NCBI RefSeq assembly: GCF_015207035.1
Contig: NZ_JADEXQ010000003.1
Location: 62,001-126,000, forward strand
Source of the DNA: Romeriopsis navalis LEGE 11480
Lineage (GTDB): Bacteria > Cyanobacteriota > Cyanobacteriia > Leptolyngbyales > Leptolyngbyaceae
Direction: 5' to 3'
DNA: 64,000 nucleotides
Every line of letters begins with the position of its first letter. Position 1 is the stretch's first letter. The notes under the pieces were generated by a model, which saw only the letters and a program-made list of their open reading frames with translations, was not told the origin of the DNA and did not search any database. A program made the translations under genes and the position numbers. Shown in pieces: positions 35,274 through 45,000 of the stretch.

Positions 35274-37022
35274 TTAGTAGTGGTTGCCGACTTTACGGTG
35301 GTGTACAGCGGTGAGACTGTCGAGATTTGAGACCCGACCAATATCCACGGTGGAATAGACCAACCAGTGGTCGCTACATTCCATCCGAGTGACAACCTCA
35401 CATTCGAGGTAAGCCAGGGAATCGGCCAAAATTGGTGAGCCATTTGCCGCTGGATAGGTTTTCACCTCAGCGAAGCGATCGGCCCCCGGTGCAAACCGCT
35501 TCAGGAAGTGCTTCATCAATGGCTGGTAGTTGCCTTCTTCCAGGATATTCAGCACGAATCGATCGCCAATTTGCATCAGGGATTCGATCGCTCGGTCTTT
35601 GGCCACGGCGATGGTCAAACCAAGGGGCGTTATGCTAGCTTGGGAGACCCAGGAGGCGAGCATCGCACTTTGTATATCGCCTTTCTTCGCGGTGATGATA
35701 TATAGACCCCCACTCAGGCGGCCCAGGGCTTTATCGAGATCGGCATCCAAAGATTTCATCTGCTTCACCGATTTATCACGGGTGAGCCATTGGCCCATAT
35801 CCGTACCGGCTTCCTCACACAGTTGATAGGTCTGCTCATTCGGTAGATCGTCAATGCGAATTGGCGCAAAGGCTTCCTTCAGATCCGTTTCCCGGAAGCG
35901 GTTGCGGAGGGTATCAACGGGTTCATCATCACCACCGGCGGATTCCAGTAGGCCGAATGCCTGCTTCTTCGAGTTGACCGTGGCCAGAATTGTACTGAGC
36001 GCCGTTTGGGCATTGGCGCTAAATTCACCCGACTGTGGCGGCATCAGGATAATCACGCCGCTGGCCAAACCGACAAATTCCCGCACTTCCGATTGTTCCG
36101 CCGTGCGTAGGTCGATTTCCTCGACGATCACTTCCGTTTTGCGCACCCCTTGGGCGATCGCCGCTGCCAGATTATCTGCATCCCCATATTCCGAGACATA
36201 GAACAGGGCGACGTTGGTGGCGACTTTGACCTGGGATTTACTCCAATCAGCGTAGCGGCTGACGAGTTCTTCGAGGTTGTGCCGAATCAATGGACCGTGC
36301 CCCGTGGCGATCGTATTAATCCCCGGGAGCTTATCCATCCGCTTGATGGCGGCGAGCACCGATCGGGCATTTGGCCCCATGAGGCAATCGTAGTAGATCT
36401 TGTAGTCTTTGTTTAATAACTCCAAGTCTTCATCAAACGTGGAGTCATCGCAATAATGCATCCCAAAGGCATCACAGGTAAATAGATGCTGGGTTTTGTG
36501 GTCGTAGGTGAAGATCGTATCCGGCCAGTGCAGGTTGGGCGCGGTACAGAACTCCAGCTCATGACCATTACCCAGGTCGAGCTTATCGCCACTCTTGACC
36601 TGGACTTTGTTGTAAGGCTGGTGGACGAGTTCGGCTAAGAATTGGTGTGCCACTTTGGCGGCGTAGACCGTGATGTCAGGATTTAAGGCCAGAACGTCTT
36701 TGACCAAACCACTATGGTCCGGCTCGGTATGACTGACAATTAGATAGTCGATATCCTTCGGGTCAATTAGATTTTTGAGTTCTGCTAAGTAAAGATCGTG
36801 GAACTTCGCGTGAGACGTATCCACCAACGCTGTCTTTTCGCCGCGAATCAAAAAAGAATTATAGGTTGTGCCGTTTTGGAGGGCGAACTCGATATCGAAG
36901 CGATCGCGATCCCAGTCCAGGGAGCGAATAGCCGTCGTATTCTCGGTGATATCTTCATGCGCAATGGTGAGACGACTGGGCTTGTTTGATGTTTGGCCAG
37001 CTCGCTGCATTGATGAAACCAT
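35274..37022 (-). CDS. flv3: flavodiiron protein Flv3
   Basis: From ATG at 37022 (AGGAGGT five bases upstream) 582 residues. The diiron domain keeps the canonical ligands (IVSHTEPDHSGL, then FGMHYCDDSTFDED and ATGHGPLIRHN), followed by the flavodoxin domain (FYVSEYGDADNLAAAI) and flavin reductase domain (LGRLSGGLYIITAKKG). The N-terminal ENTTAIRSLDWDRDRFDIEF is typical of Flv3. Flv3 is the active partner of Flv1 in light-dependent O2 photoreduction protecting photosystem I. A GTG at 37037 would overlap the ribosome site. First of two genes with flv1 110 bp downstream. Confidence 0.95.
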   Translation of the reverse strand: MVSSMQRAGQTSNKPSRLTIAHEDITENTTAIRSLDWDRDRFDIEFALQNGTTYNSFLIRGEKTALVDTSHAKFHDLYLAELKNLIDPKDIDYLIVSHTEPDHSGLVKDVLALNPDITVYAAKVAHQFLAELVHQPYNKVQVKSGDKLDLGNGHELEFCTAPNLHWPDTIFTYDHKTQHLFTCDAFGMHYCDDSTFDEDLELLNKDYKIYYDCLMGPNARSVLAAIKRMDKLPGINTIATGHGPLIRHNLEELVSRYADWSKSQVKVATNVALFYVSEYGDADNLAAAIAQGVRKTEVIVEEIDLRTAEQSEVREFVGLASGVIILMPPQSGEFSANAQTALSTILATVNSKKQAFGLLESAGGDDEPVDTLRNRFRETDLKEAFAPIRIDDLPNEQTYQLCEEAGTDMGQWLTRDKSVKQMKSLDADLDKALGRLSGGLYIITAKKGDIQSAMLASWVSQASITPLGLTIAVAKDRAIESLMQIGDRFVLNILEEGNYQPLMKHFLKRFAPGADRFAEVKTYPAANGSPILADSLAYLECEVVTRMECSDHWLVYSTVDIGRVSNLDSLTAVHHRKVGNHY

Positions 37023-37351
37023 CACTACCTCCTGCACAAGTATTTGCTTCTCTTATTATGCCTTGTTATTTGCGAACATTGAGTTTTGTAACGTTGCTAT
37101 AACTTAAGCTAACTATCAGTCTAGCCTATGAATTGCTGATTATATATCGGTTTAAGTCTATGGATTGGTTTGTTGTCCGGTGATTATTGGCAAGAATTTG
37201 GATGTTTGGCTCCGACTGTAGTGGCAGAATTTTGCTAACGGTGAGGTGCTGAGGGCGATCTCTGACTGTTATGGGCTGATGTTGGAATCGGCAAAGATGT
37301 TAGGCCAAACGTTCTATCCTCCTATATACTCAAATCACTTTTGTTGCTTGA
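37023..37351. other. divergent intergenic region
   Basis: Carries the promoter of flv3 (minus) and of the methyltransferase gene (plus). No coding or repeat content was seen. Confidence 0.5.
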
Positions 37352-38077
37352 ATGGTCATCAACTCTGACGACGCCATGAATCAAACGGTAAGTTTCTCGA
37401 CGAATCAATCGGACGCCGTTGAATGGCTGAATACGCTGGGTGATGCTTCTGTTGATCTCGTAATTACTGATCCACCCTATGAATCGCTGGAAAAACACCG
37501 GGCGATTGGGACGACGACGCGCCTAAAACAAAGCAAGTCTTCCAGTAATAATTGGTTCCAAATTTTTCCGAACGATCGCTTCGAAGATTTATTCATCGAG
37601 ATCTATCGTGTCTTGAAAAAAGACCGGCATTTTTATTTGTTTTGTGATGCCGAGACGATGTTTGTGGCCAAGCCGATCGCTGAGGCTGTGGGTTTCAAGT
37701 TGTGGAAACCACTGGTTTGGGATAAGCAAAAGATTGGCATGGGCTATCACTATCGATCGCGCCATGAGTTCATTCTGTTTTTTGAAAAAGGGAAGCGCAA
37801 GCTGAATAACTTGGGGACGCCGGATGTGTTGGAATTTCCTCGGGTGCATGGGGGCTATCCGACCGAGAAGCCGGTAGGCGTTTCTGAGGTATTGGTAACG
37901 CAAAGTACGCAGCCCGGTGAATTGGTGATCGATCCGTTTATGGGGTCGGGCAGCGTCGGTGTGGCTACGGTCAAAAATCAGCGACATTTTTTAGGCAATG
38001 ATATTTCCGATGAAGCGCTGATCATTGCACAGCCGCGTTTGACGGCCTATAGCGGTGGTATGGTAGTTAACTCGTGA
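37352..38077 (+). CDS. DNA amino-methyltransferase of a restriction-modification pair
   Basis: A 241-residue beta-class methyltransferase: motif IV DPPYESL comes near the N-terminus (about 40-46) and motif I (FMGSGSVGVAT) at the C-terminus, preceded by TEKPVGVSEVL. Such enzymes methylate exocyclic amino groups of adenine or cytosine (N6 or N4); the DPPY form is used for N6-adenine in most members and S/NPPY for N4. The target sequence is not deducible. Two ATGs (37352 and 37376) are both without a clear ribosome site. The nuclease gene follows 41 bp later. Confidence 0.88.
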   Translation: MVINSDDAMNQTVSFSTNQSDAVEWLNTLGDASVDLVITDPPYESLEKHRAIGTTTRLKQSKSSSNNWFQIFPNDRFEDLFIEIYRVLKKDRHFYLFCDAETMFVAKPIAEAVGFKLWKPLVWDKQKIGMGYHYRSRHEFILFFEKGKRKLNNLGTPDVLEFPRVHGGYPTEKPVGVSEVLVTQSTQPGELVIDPFMGSGSVGVATVKNQRHFLGNDISDEALIIAQPRLTAYSGGMVVNS

Positions 38078-38118
38078 TGACGATTGGACAATTGCAGATG
38101 CATCGGTGATGACAGGGC

Positions 38119-38628
38119 ATGAATATGACTGGACATGAATATGCCAATGTAATTGCGGATTATGTCTATGAGCATTTCAGCGATCGCGGCATTACGGTTT
38201 ACCGCGAAGTGAATATCGGCAAGTCGATCATCGGCAAGAATCGCCGGGTGGATTTGATGCTGTTGCATGAAGCAGACCAAACCGCTTTTGCCCTGGAATG
38301 TAAGTATCAGGATTCTTCGGGGACAGCAGATGAGAAGATTCCCTATGCGTTAGAGAATATGCGGGCGCTGCCGATGGCGGGTTGTATTGTCTATGCTGGG
38401 AGTGGGTTTTCGGTCGGCGTGTTGCATATGTTGCAGGCTTCGGAGATTGCGGCTTATTGTTTACCGGATTTGCAACAGCTCAAATCCAATAAGCATACGC
38501 GGGAACTCGATCACCTGTTGGCGATGCATTTCGGTTGGTGGGATGTTTTGGTCGCGGGCAAGAAGCCTTGGGTGAAGCGATCGATCAAGCAGCAAGTGAT
38601 CGAACTCAAGATGGATGGCGGTGTTTGA
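38119..38628 (+). CDS. PD-(D/E)XK nuclease-superfamily protein, probable restriction endonuclease
   Basis: A 169-residue protein. The segment RRVDLMLLHEADQTAFALECKYQ holds the nuclease core pattern D-(x)n-E-x-K (Asp in RVDLML, Glu-Cys-Lys in LECKYQ), with a conserved preceding ITVYREVNIGKS. The downstream gene position next to an amino-methyltransferase makes a Type II restriction-modification role most likely. It could also be a Holliday-junction or single nuclease. ATG at 38119 chosen; ATG 38125 is also possible. Confidence 0.75.
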   Translation: MNMTGHEYANVIADYVYEHFSDRGITVYREVNIGKSIIGKNRRVDLMLLHEADQTAFALECKYQDSSGTADEKIPYALENMRALPMAGCIVYAGSGFSVGVLHMLQASEIAAYCLPDLQQLKSNKHTRELDHLLAMHFGWWDVLVAGKKPWVKRSIKQQVIELKMDGGV

Positions 38629-38670
38629 ATGATCGATGGGAGTGTTTGAACGATCGATGAGAGTGTTTGA
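38621..38670. repeat. 21-bp tandem repeat over the nuclease stop codon
   Basis: Units starting GTGTTTGAATGATCGATGGGA (38621) and GTGTTTGAACGATCGATGAGA (38642), then GTGTTTGA (38663). Period 21 bp, two and a third copies; the stop codon is inside the first unit, so slippage could alter the C-terminus. Confidence 0.7.
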
Positions 38671-38697
38671 TTGGGACTATCTTCAATAAATACAAAT

Positions 38698-38725
38698 CGG
38701 GGTGTGGCAATGCTGCCATACCCCG
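38698..38725 (-). terminator. hairpin between convergent nuclease and glgA genes
   Basis: CGGGGTGTGGCA (38698-38709) pairs with TGCCATACCCCG (38714-38725), one G-U pair, four-base loop. On the minus strand the stem is followed by ATTTGTATTTATTG, a moderately T-rich tail, so it probably ends glgA transcription. Confidence 0.7.
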
Positions 38726-38791
38726 AAGATATTTATGCTCAATAGCTTGTCGTGACTAATAACCACCCTGAGTGACTAATCAACTCAGAAA

Positions 38792-40267
38792 CTAAGCCTT
38801 GATGTATTCGTAGATGCCAGTGTATTGCTCCGCTGGTTTCTTCCAAGAATAATCACATTCCATACCTTGCTTTTGCAGCTTGGCAAAGAGGGTCGGATTC
38901 TCATAGTAGAGATCAAAGGCGCGGCACATTGCCGATTCCAGGGCCGCAGGGTCAGACTGATAGAACAAGAAACCGTTGCGCTCTTCCTGAGGCTTGTCTT
39001 GGTCGTAATCCCAATCGAAGACCGTATTGACCAAGCCACCAACGCCGCGTACCACCGGTACAGCACCGTATTTCAAGCCAATCACCTGCGTCAAACCGCA
39101 AGGCTCGTAGTTACTCGGCACCACGATCATGTCCGCTGCCGCGTAGATCAGGTGCGATAGCTCTTCGTTAAACCCAAGCTCCAAGTGACAGTTGGGATTA
39201 TCGCTGAGGTAGCTCTTTTCATGGTGGAAGTAGTCGTTGATTCCCGACTCAGTTGCTGAACCCAAAAGCACATACTGACCACCGCGATGCAGCGTGTAAT
39301 AGATCGAATGGTGAACCAAATGCACACCCTTTTGATCATCTAGGCGACCAATAAAGGCAACCAAGGGACGCTCGTCATTGTGTTCGAGGTTGAGCCGATC
39401 GCGCAGGGCTCTCTTGGCTGCTGCTTTCCCCGTCATATCCTTCGCACTGTAAGGCTCGGGCATGTAGGTATCGGTTTCGGGATTCCAGAAGTTGTAGTTA
39501 ATCCCGTTTAAGACACCGCCGAACTTACCTTGGTTAACTTCGAGGGTGTGACCCAGACCGCAGCTAATCGGTGTATAGCGCGCTTCCCAGGCATGGTGCG
39601 GGGAAACCGTGTTGACATGGTTGGAGTAGACAATCCCGGCCTTCATCATATTGATGGCAAAGGGATTGAAGTTGTCCTGGAGCTTGTCGTACTGGAAGTA
39701 ATATGGCTCGTTGTTCAAGCCGGTTTCGCGCAGGACATTGGCCCCAGTGATGCCTTGGTGCTTGAAGTTGTGCACGGTGTAGCAAACTCGGGGATGGTCC
39801 ATGCCGTGGAACTTGTACATTTCGTACAGCATCACGGGCAATAGGCCAGTCTGCCAGTCGTGGCAGTGGATAATTTCTGGCTTCTTATTCGCCTGTTGGA
39901 GGAATTCGAGTGCCGCCTTACTGAAAAAGGCAAACCGCATTTGATCGTCATCACAGCCGTAGTAGCAGCCCCGATCGAAATAATCCTGGAAAGAGTGGGG
40001 GCGAATAAAGAAACAGAGCTGGCTGTGGACCCAACCACAGAACACTGAGCAGTGGACGCGACCGCCATCCCAGGGCACCCAAAGATTGGCGTAGGCTTCA
40101 TGCAGACCCCAAATATGGTCGTAGCGCATGCAGTCGTACATCGGCAGAATCACTTCCACACAGTGGCCCTGGGCGGCCAATTCACGGCTCAAGCCGTAGA
40201 CAACATCACCTAAGCCACCGGCTTTGATGACTGGAGCGCACTCGGAAGCAACTTGGATGACGTACAT
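38792..40267 (-). CDS. glgA: glycogen synthase (starch synthase GT5)
   Basis: From ATG at 40267 (GAGGAG five bases upstream) 491 residues, starting MYVIQVASECAPVIKAGGLG with the ADP-glucose-binding KAGGLGDV motif; later GRLDDQKG and the EPCGLTQV... active-site region are family signatures. It transfers glucose from ADP-glucose to glycogen. The start sequence resembles the cyanobacterial GlgA2-type rather than the GlgA1 type that opens MKILFVAAE; this subtype call is from memory of the Synechocystis proteins. It diverges from a GH57 gene 233 bp away, and a hairpin follows. Confidence 0.95.
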   Translation of the reverse strand: MYVIQVASECAPVIKAGGLGDVVYGLSRELAAQGHCVEVILPMYDCMRYDHIWGLHEAYANLWVPWDGGRVHCSVFCGWVHSQLCFFIRPHSFQDYFDRGCYYGCDDDQMRFAFFSKAALEFLQQANKKPEIIHCHDWQTGLLPVMLYEMYKFHGMDHPRVCYTVHNFKHQGITGANVLRETGLNNEPYYFQYDKLQDNFNPFAINMMKAGIVYSNHVNTVSPHHAWEARYTPISCGLGHTLEVNQGKFGGVLNGINYNFWNPETDTYMPEPYSAKDMTGKAAAKRALRDRLNLEHNDERPLVAFIGRLDDQKGVHLVHHSIYYTLHRGGQYVLLGSATESGINDYFHHEKSYLSDNPNCHLELGFNEELSHLIYAAADMIVVPSNYEPCGLTQVIGLKYGAVPVVRGVGGLVNTVFDWDYDQDKPQEERNGFLFYQSDPAALESAMCRAFDLYYENPTLFAKLQKQGMECDYSWKKPAEQYTGIYEYIKA

Positions 40268-40500
40268 GACACTCCTCGACGGCAAGAAAAATTCGTATCT
40301 TAATGACTCTATTTAAGCAGGAGTTTTGCGTTTTATTTCGGAATGTTTCGGAGCATTAGAAAAATTAATCGGTTAAGCGTGAAATATATTGCTAGGCGGG
40401 CGATCAGCGGTCCCCTCGTTTGTCACAATTGATCGATAACACTAGCTAATACAACACATCAGCTTAGCTAGTCACACTCGCTACAATTGAGGTTCAGTTT

Positions 40501-41955
40501 ATGGGCGCGATCGCTACAGTGCCACGGGTTACGGTTCCCCCCATTTGTGGGGGTGAAGCAGCGGTTTCCGCGATTACGGATCATCAAGATGCGATCTTTG
40601 CGCCAACGAGCAATTTGGCTCTTGGTCAGATGCAAGCGGGATTTGCCTGCGCGTTGCATATGCACCAGCCCAGCATTCCAGCCGGGCACGATGGCGGGGT
40701 GATTTGCAATTTGCAGCATATGTTTGAGCATGCCAGCGATGGCGATAACCACAATGCCAGTGTGTTTGCCTGGTGTTACAGCCGCATGGGGGACTTTATC
40801 CCTGAGCTAGTCGAAAAAGGCTGCAATCCCCGCATCATGCTCGACTACTCCGGCAATCTGCTGTGGGGCTTAGAGCAGATGGGGCGGCATGACATTCTGG
40901 ACAATCTCAAAAAGCTGGCCTGCGATCCGCGCTATACCCCCCATGTCGAATGGTTGGGCACCATGTGGAGTCATGCTGTGGCTCCATCGACGCCGATTCC
41001 CGATTTGAAATTGCAGATTGTGGCTTGGCAGAAGCATTTCGCGGCGATTTTTGGCACCGAGGCATTGCGCCGCGTGCGCGGATTTTCACCCCCCGAAATG
41101 CACCTGCCGAATCACCCCGATACGCTCTATGAATATGTCAAAGCCTTGAAAGAGTGTGGCTATAAATGGCTGCTGGTGCAGGAGGATTCGATCGAAACCC
41201 TCGAAGGTCATGGCCTGCCCCAGGATCAAAAGTACCTGCCGAATCAACTCGTGGCCCGCAATTCCCACGGAGAGGAAATTAGCATCACGATCTTGATCAA
41301 GACTCAAGGTTCAGATACGAAGCTTGTGGCCCAGATGCAGCCTTACCACGAAGCCAAAGGTAAAGGCCGACAGGAAATTGGTGGTGTGGCGCTTCCATCA
41401 TTGGTTTCCCAGATTGCCGATGGGGAAAATGGCGGCGTGATGATGAATGAGTTCCCCCGCGATTTTAGTCCGGCCTGGGAGCAGGTGCGGGATAGTGGTA
41501 ATGCCATTGCCGGGATGAATGGTACGGAATATCTGGAACTGGTTGAAGCCGCAGGGGTAAATCCGGCGGATTATCCCAAAGTCCAGGCAGTACAGCAGCA
41601 TCGGATCTGGCAGCGGATTGATCAGGTGATGCCGGAAGCCGTGGAAGGGGCGATCGCTGACCTGACTCAAGCCGGTGGCTTCCATATGGATGGTGCTTCT
41701 TGGACAAATGACCTGAGTTGGGTTTCGGGATATGAAAATGTCCTAGAACCGATGAATCAGCTGAGTGCGAAGTTCCACGCCAAGTACGATGCGTTGGTCG
41801 CCGCCGATCCATCTGTGACGGAGCAAGCCGATTACCAAGAAGCCTTGCTATACAACTTGTTGTTGCAAACCAGTTGTTTCCGCTACTGGGGCCAGGGGGC
41901 TTGGACCGACTATGCGCGGGAGCTGTATCGTCGGGGTGAAGCCGCCCTGCGCTAG
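40501..41955 (+). CDS. GH57-family glycoside hydrolase/glucanotransferase
   Basis: A 484-residue protein. ALHMHQPSIPAG, RVRGFSPPEMHLPNHPDTLYEYV and FRYWGQGAWTDYARELYRR fit the GH57 (alpha-amylase/branching) fold: the first conserved block has H-x-H-Q-P and the fourth is the E-containing region. Likely acts on glycogen or malto-oligosaccharides; neighbouring glgA (divergent, shared promoter region) supports that. Which of the amylase, branching or transferase activities it has cannot be told. Confidence 0.85.
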   Translation: MGAIATVPRVTVPPICGGEAAVSAITDHQDAIFAPTSNLALGQMQAGFACALHMHQPSIPAGHDGGVICNLQHMFEHASDGDNHNASVFAWCYSRMGDFIPELVEKGCNPRIMLDYSGNLLWGLEQMGRHDILDNLKKLACDPRYTPHVEWLGTMWSHAVAPSTPIPDLKLQIVAWQKHFAAIFGTEALRRVRGFSPPEMHLPNHPDTLYEYVKALKECGYKWLLVQEDSIETLEGHGLPQDQKYLPNQLVARNSHGEEISITILIKTQGSDTKLVAQMQPYHEAKGKGRQEIGGVALPSLVSQIADGENGGVMMNEFPRDFSPAWEQVRDSGNAIAGMNGTEYLELVEAAGVNPADYPKVQAVQQHRIWQRIDQVMPEAVEGAIADLTQAGGFHMDGASWTNDLSWVSGYENVLEPMNQLSAKFHAKYDALVAADPSVTEQADYQEALLYNLLLQTSCFRYWGQGAWTDYARELYRRGEAALR

Positions 41956-42005
41956 CAACTCGTTTCGTGCGATAGCAAACCGTCTCGATCGCTGAATAAT
42001 TTTTA

Positions 42006-42046
42006 GTGCGGCCTTGATCAATCATGAAAGGGGCCGCATTATTTTT
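42006..42046 (+). terminator. terminator after the GH57 gene
   Basis: GTGCGGCC (42006-42013) and GGCCGCAT (42032-42039) form a stem with one G-U pair and an 18-nt loop, followed by TATTTTT. It overlaps the 3' end of the convergent CHAT gene. Confidence 0.6.
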
Positions 42047-45000
42047 GGAGGGTTCTCCAGTCCCCGGAGGGAATGAAGGCCGCCCAGAAGAAGGGATGAC
42101 GGTATTTTGATGATTTTCGGAATGCGAGTTGGACCTGACGTAAGGCTTGGCTGCGGCTGGATTGCTGTTTGATTAATTGGTTGTAGTACTGCGTCATTAA
42201 GTCTTTGGTGCCTTGGTCATCGACTTTCCACAGGCTGATCAACTGGCTATCGGCCCCGGCCAGCACTAAGGCCCGGCGTAGGCCATAGACGCCTTCGCCA
42301 TTGGCCACATCGCCAATGCCGGTTTCGCAGGCCGAAAGTACCACTAATTGCGTGCCTTGAAGATTCAAATTAGCAACTTCTAACGCCGTGAGGACACCGT
42401 CTTCCTGACCACTTTGGCGATCGTTGAATCCAGCCAGTGCCAGACCGGATCGCAAGAGCGCATTTTCGGTATTCATCCGGCTGGTTCGGGGTTGTTTGGG
42501 GGATGTCGCGATCGGTAAAATATCGCTGCGCCGCCTCGCTACGTTAGCACCACGACGCTTGGATGTGGTGAATTGCGGTTGATCGTCGAAGAAGAATCCG
42601 TGGGTGGCAATGTGGAGAATGCGCGGTGATGCAGCTTGCTTCAGGGCATTCTCTGTGGCTTGCTTGCCGGTGAGGACGATTGCTTGGGTCAGTTGGGGCG
42701 CGATCGCCTTGGCCTCGGCGGCAGTTCCAGGTAAGGGGCCGAATTGGATGTGGTGTAAGTTTTGGGTGCGTTGCGATCGCGTTTGGCTAATGGGACTTTG
42801 AGTAATGGGAGGCTGACTAATGGGACGCTGACTGGTACGACGCTTAGCGGTGATGGGTGAGTCGGCTTCACCGGGTTGATCGTAGCGTGGATCGGCGAGT
42901 AATAAAGCAGCTTTGGGACTGGGGGGCGATTGATTCAGCCGTAGCAAATCGCGACCGGATGTGAGATAGCTAATCTCGTACGTTTCGATCAGGTAGCGTT
43001 GATGCTCATCCACTAGGGCCGCGAAGGGTATGAGGTTGAGTTGGCTATCCGGTGCGATGAGTAGGTGTTGTGGCTGGGTTTGGTTGCTGACCGATAGTTG
43101 CTGCCGGATGGGGGCCATCAGCTTCGCATCCAGGTTGCGGGCAATTTGTTTAATCTCACCATTGCGCGATCGCAGCGCCCGGCGAAATTCCTCGGCCAGT
43201 TGATCGATCGGCTTCGCCGCACCCAAATCAACGGTGGTAATTTTGCCCTTGCGGTTGAGGATGTAAGCCGCGTAGCGTGCTGGCCCAAACCGTTTGCCAG
43301 CTTTGGCCCGCAGCTGATGGGGTTGGTAGCGGATAATCTCGATCAGTGCGCTATTGGTTGGTAGCTGTTGTTGAACAGCGGCGATCGTTACGGGTTGGAT
43401 TTGTTGCCGAAATTGCTTGCTGCTTGCGGCCAGGCGAGTTTGTAGGGTTTTGACTTGTTGAGTGAGTTGCTTCAGTTGGGTGCGATATTGTTTGGGGTCT
43501 GTTTGGGGCAGTGGGCCATAGGGAAGGGCGGCGAGTTGGGTAGTGCGACTGGTGAGTTGGTCGAGCAGGGTTTGGTTCGCGGGGGTGAGGTTTTTGTGCA
43601 GGATTTGGCGATCGTGACTCGTCACATCGAGGATACGGCCTTTGCGTCGGAGAATTGTGGTGAGTGCGAGGGCGGTGGCCTGAGGATGGTTGGGGGCATG
43701 TTGGAGATGCAGCGAAATCGTCCCGTTGGTGGAGTTTTGCAGTTGGGCAATGTAGTCGCGTTTTTGGGCTTCGGTGCCGAGTGCCAGATTTTGGGCTAGG
43801 TTGGTTTCTTCGATCGCCAATCCCTGGGCAAGCAAATCTGTGGCGGTGTCATAGCGTGCTTGGGGAATGTAAATCCCCGCCAAACTAATTAGATTATTGG
43901 CGATACTGGGATGTTCTGGGCCAAGCCGTGACTGATTAATTCGCAGACTGCGTTGGTAGTGAGATTCGGCTTCACCGTAGCGACCTTGGACTTTATATAG
44001 ATGCGCGAGGCTATGGAGGCTGGCGGCGACATCGGGGTGATTTTTTCCCAGTTTGGTTTCGCGGATTTTGAGGCTGCGTTGATAGCGGGGTAAAGCGGCT
44101 TGATAACGGCCTTGCACCATATGCAACGTGGCTAAACTATGGAGACTGGCGGCAACATCGGGGTGATTTTTTCCCAGTTTGGTTTCGCGAATTTTGAGGC
44201 TGCGTCGGTAGAGTGATGCGGCTTGATGCGGTGGTGATACGCTCGCCAAGTTATTCAGATTGGTGGCGGTTAAGGGATGGCTTTTGCCGAGCTGGGCTTC
44301 GCTGATTTTGAGGCTACGTTGGTAGAGCGATCGCGCCGCTTTATCCCGGCCTTGAGCGGTGTAGAGTGAGGCTAAGTTAATTAGACTTTTAACCAGATCG
44401 GGATGGGCTTTTCCGAGTCTGGTTTGATAAATTTTGAGGCTGCGTTCGTAGAGCGGTGCGGCCTCTGTATAGTTGCCTTGGCTGGTGTGGAGTAAGGCGA
44501 AGTTGTTTAGATTTGCGGCAACGAGTGGGTGGGCTTGGCCGAGTTGGGTTTGATAAATTTTGAGGCTGCGCTGGTAGAGCGGTTTGGCTGGTTCATAAAG
44601 ACCTTGGACACGGTACAGTTCGGCCAAACTCATCAGGCTGGTGGCCACGTCGAGATGTGTTTCACCTAAGTGCGATCGACGAATTTTGAGACTGCGTTGG
44701 TAGAGCGGTTTGGCTTTGTCGTATTGTCCTTGAGCTGTGTAGAAGATCGCCAGGTTATTCAGGCTACGTGCGACATCGGGATGGCTGCGCCCGTGATGGG
44801 TTTCATAGATGGCGAGGCTGCGTTGATGCAGTGGCTCGGCTTGTCTGTATTGACCTTGGGCTTGGTAGTTGATGGCGAGGCCACTTAGGCTGCGGGCGAC
44901 GTTGGGATGGGTTTTCCCGAGGTGGATTTCGTAGATCTTGAGACTGCGCTGATAAAACGGTGTCGCCGCCGCATATTGTCCTTGCAACCGGTGAAGTTCC

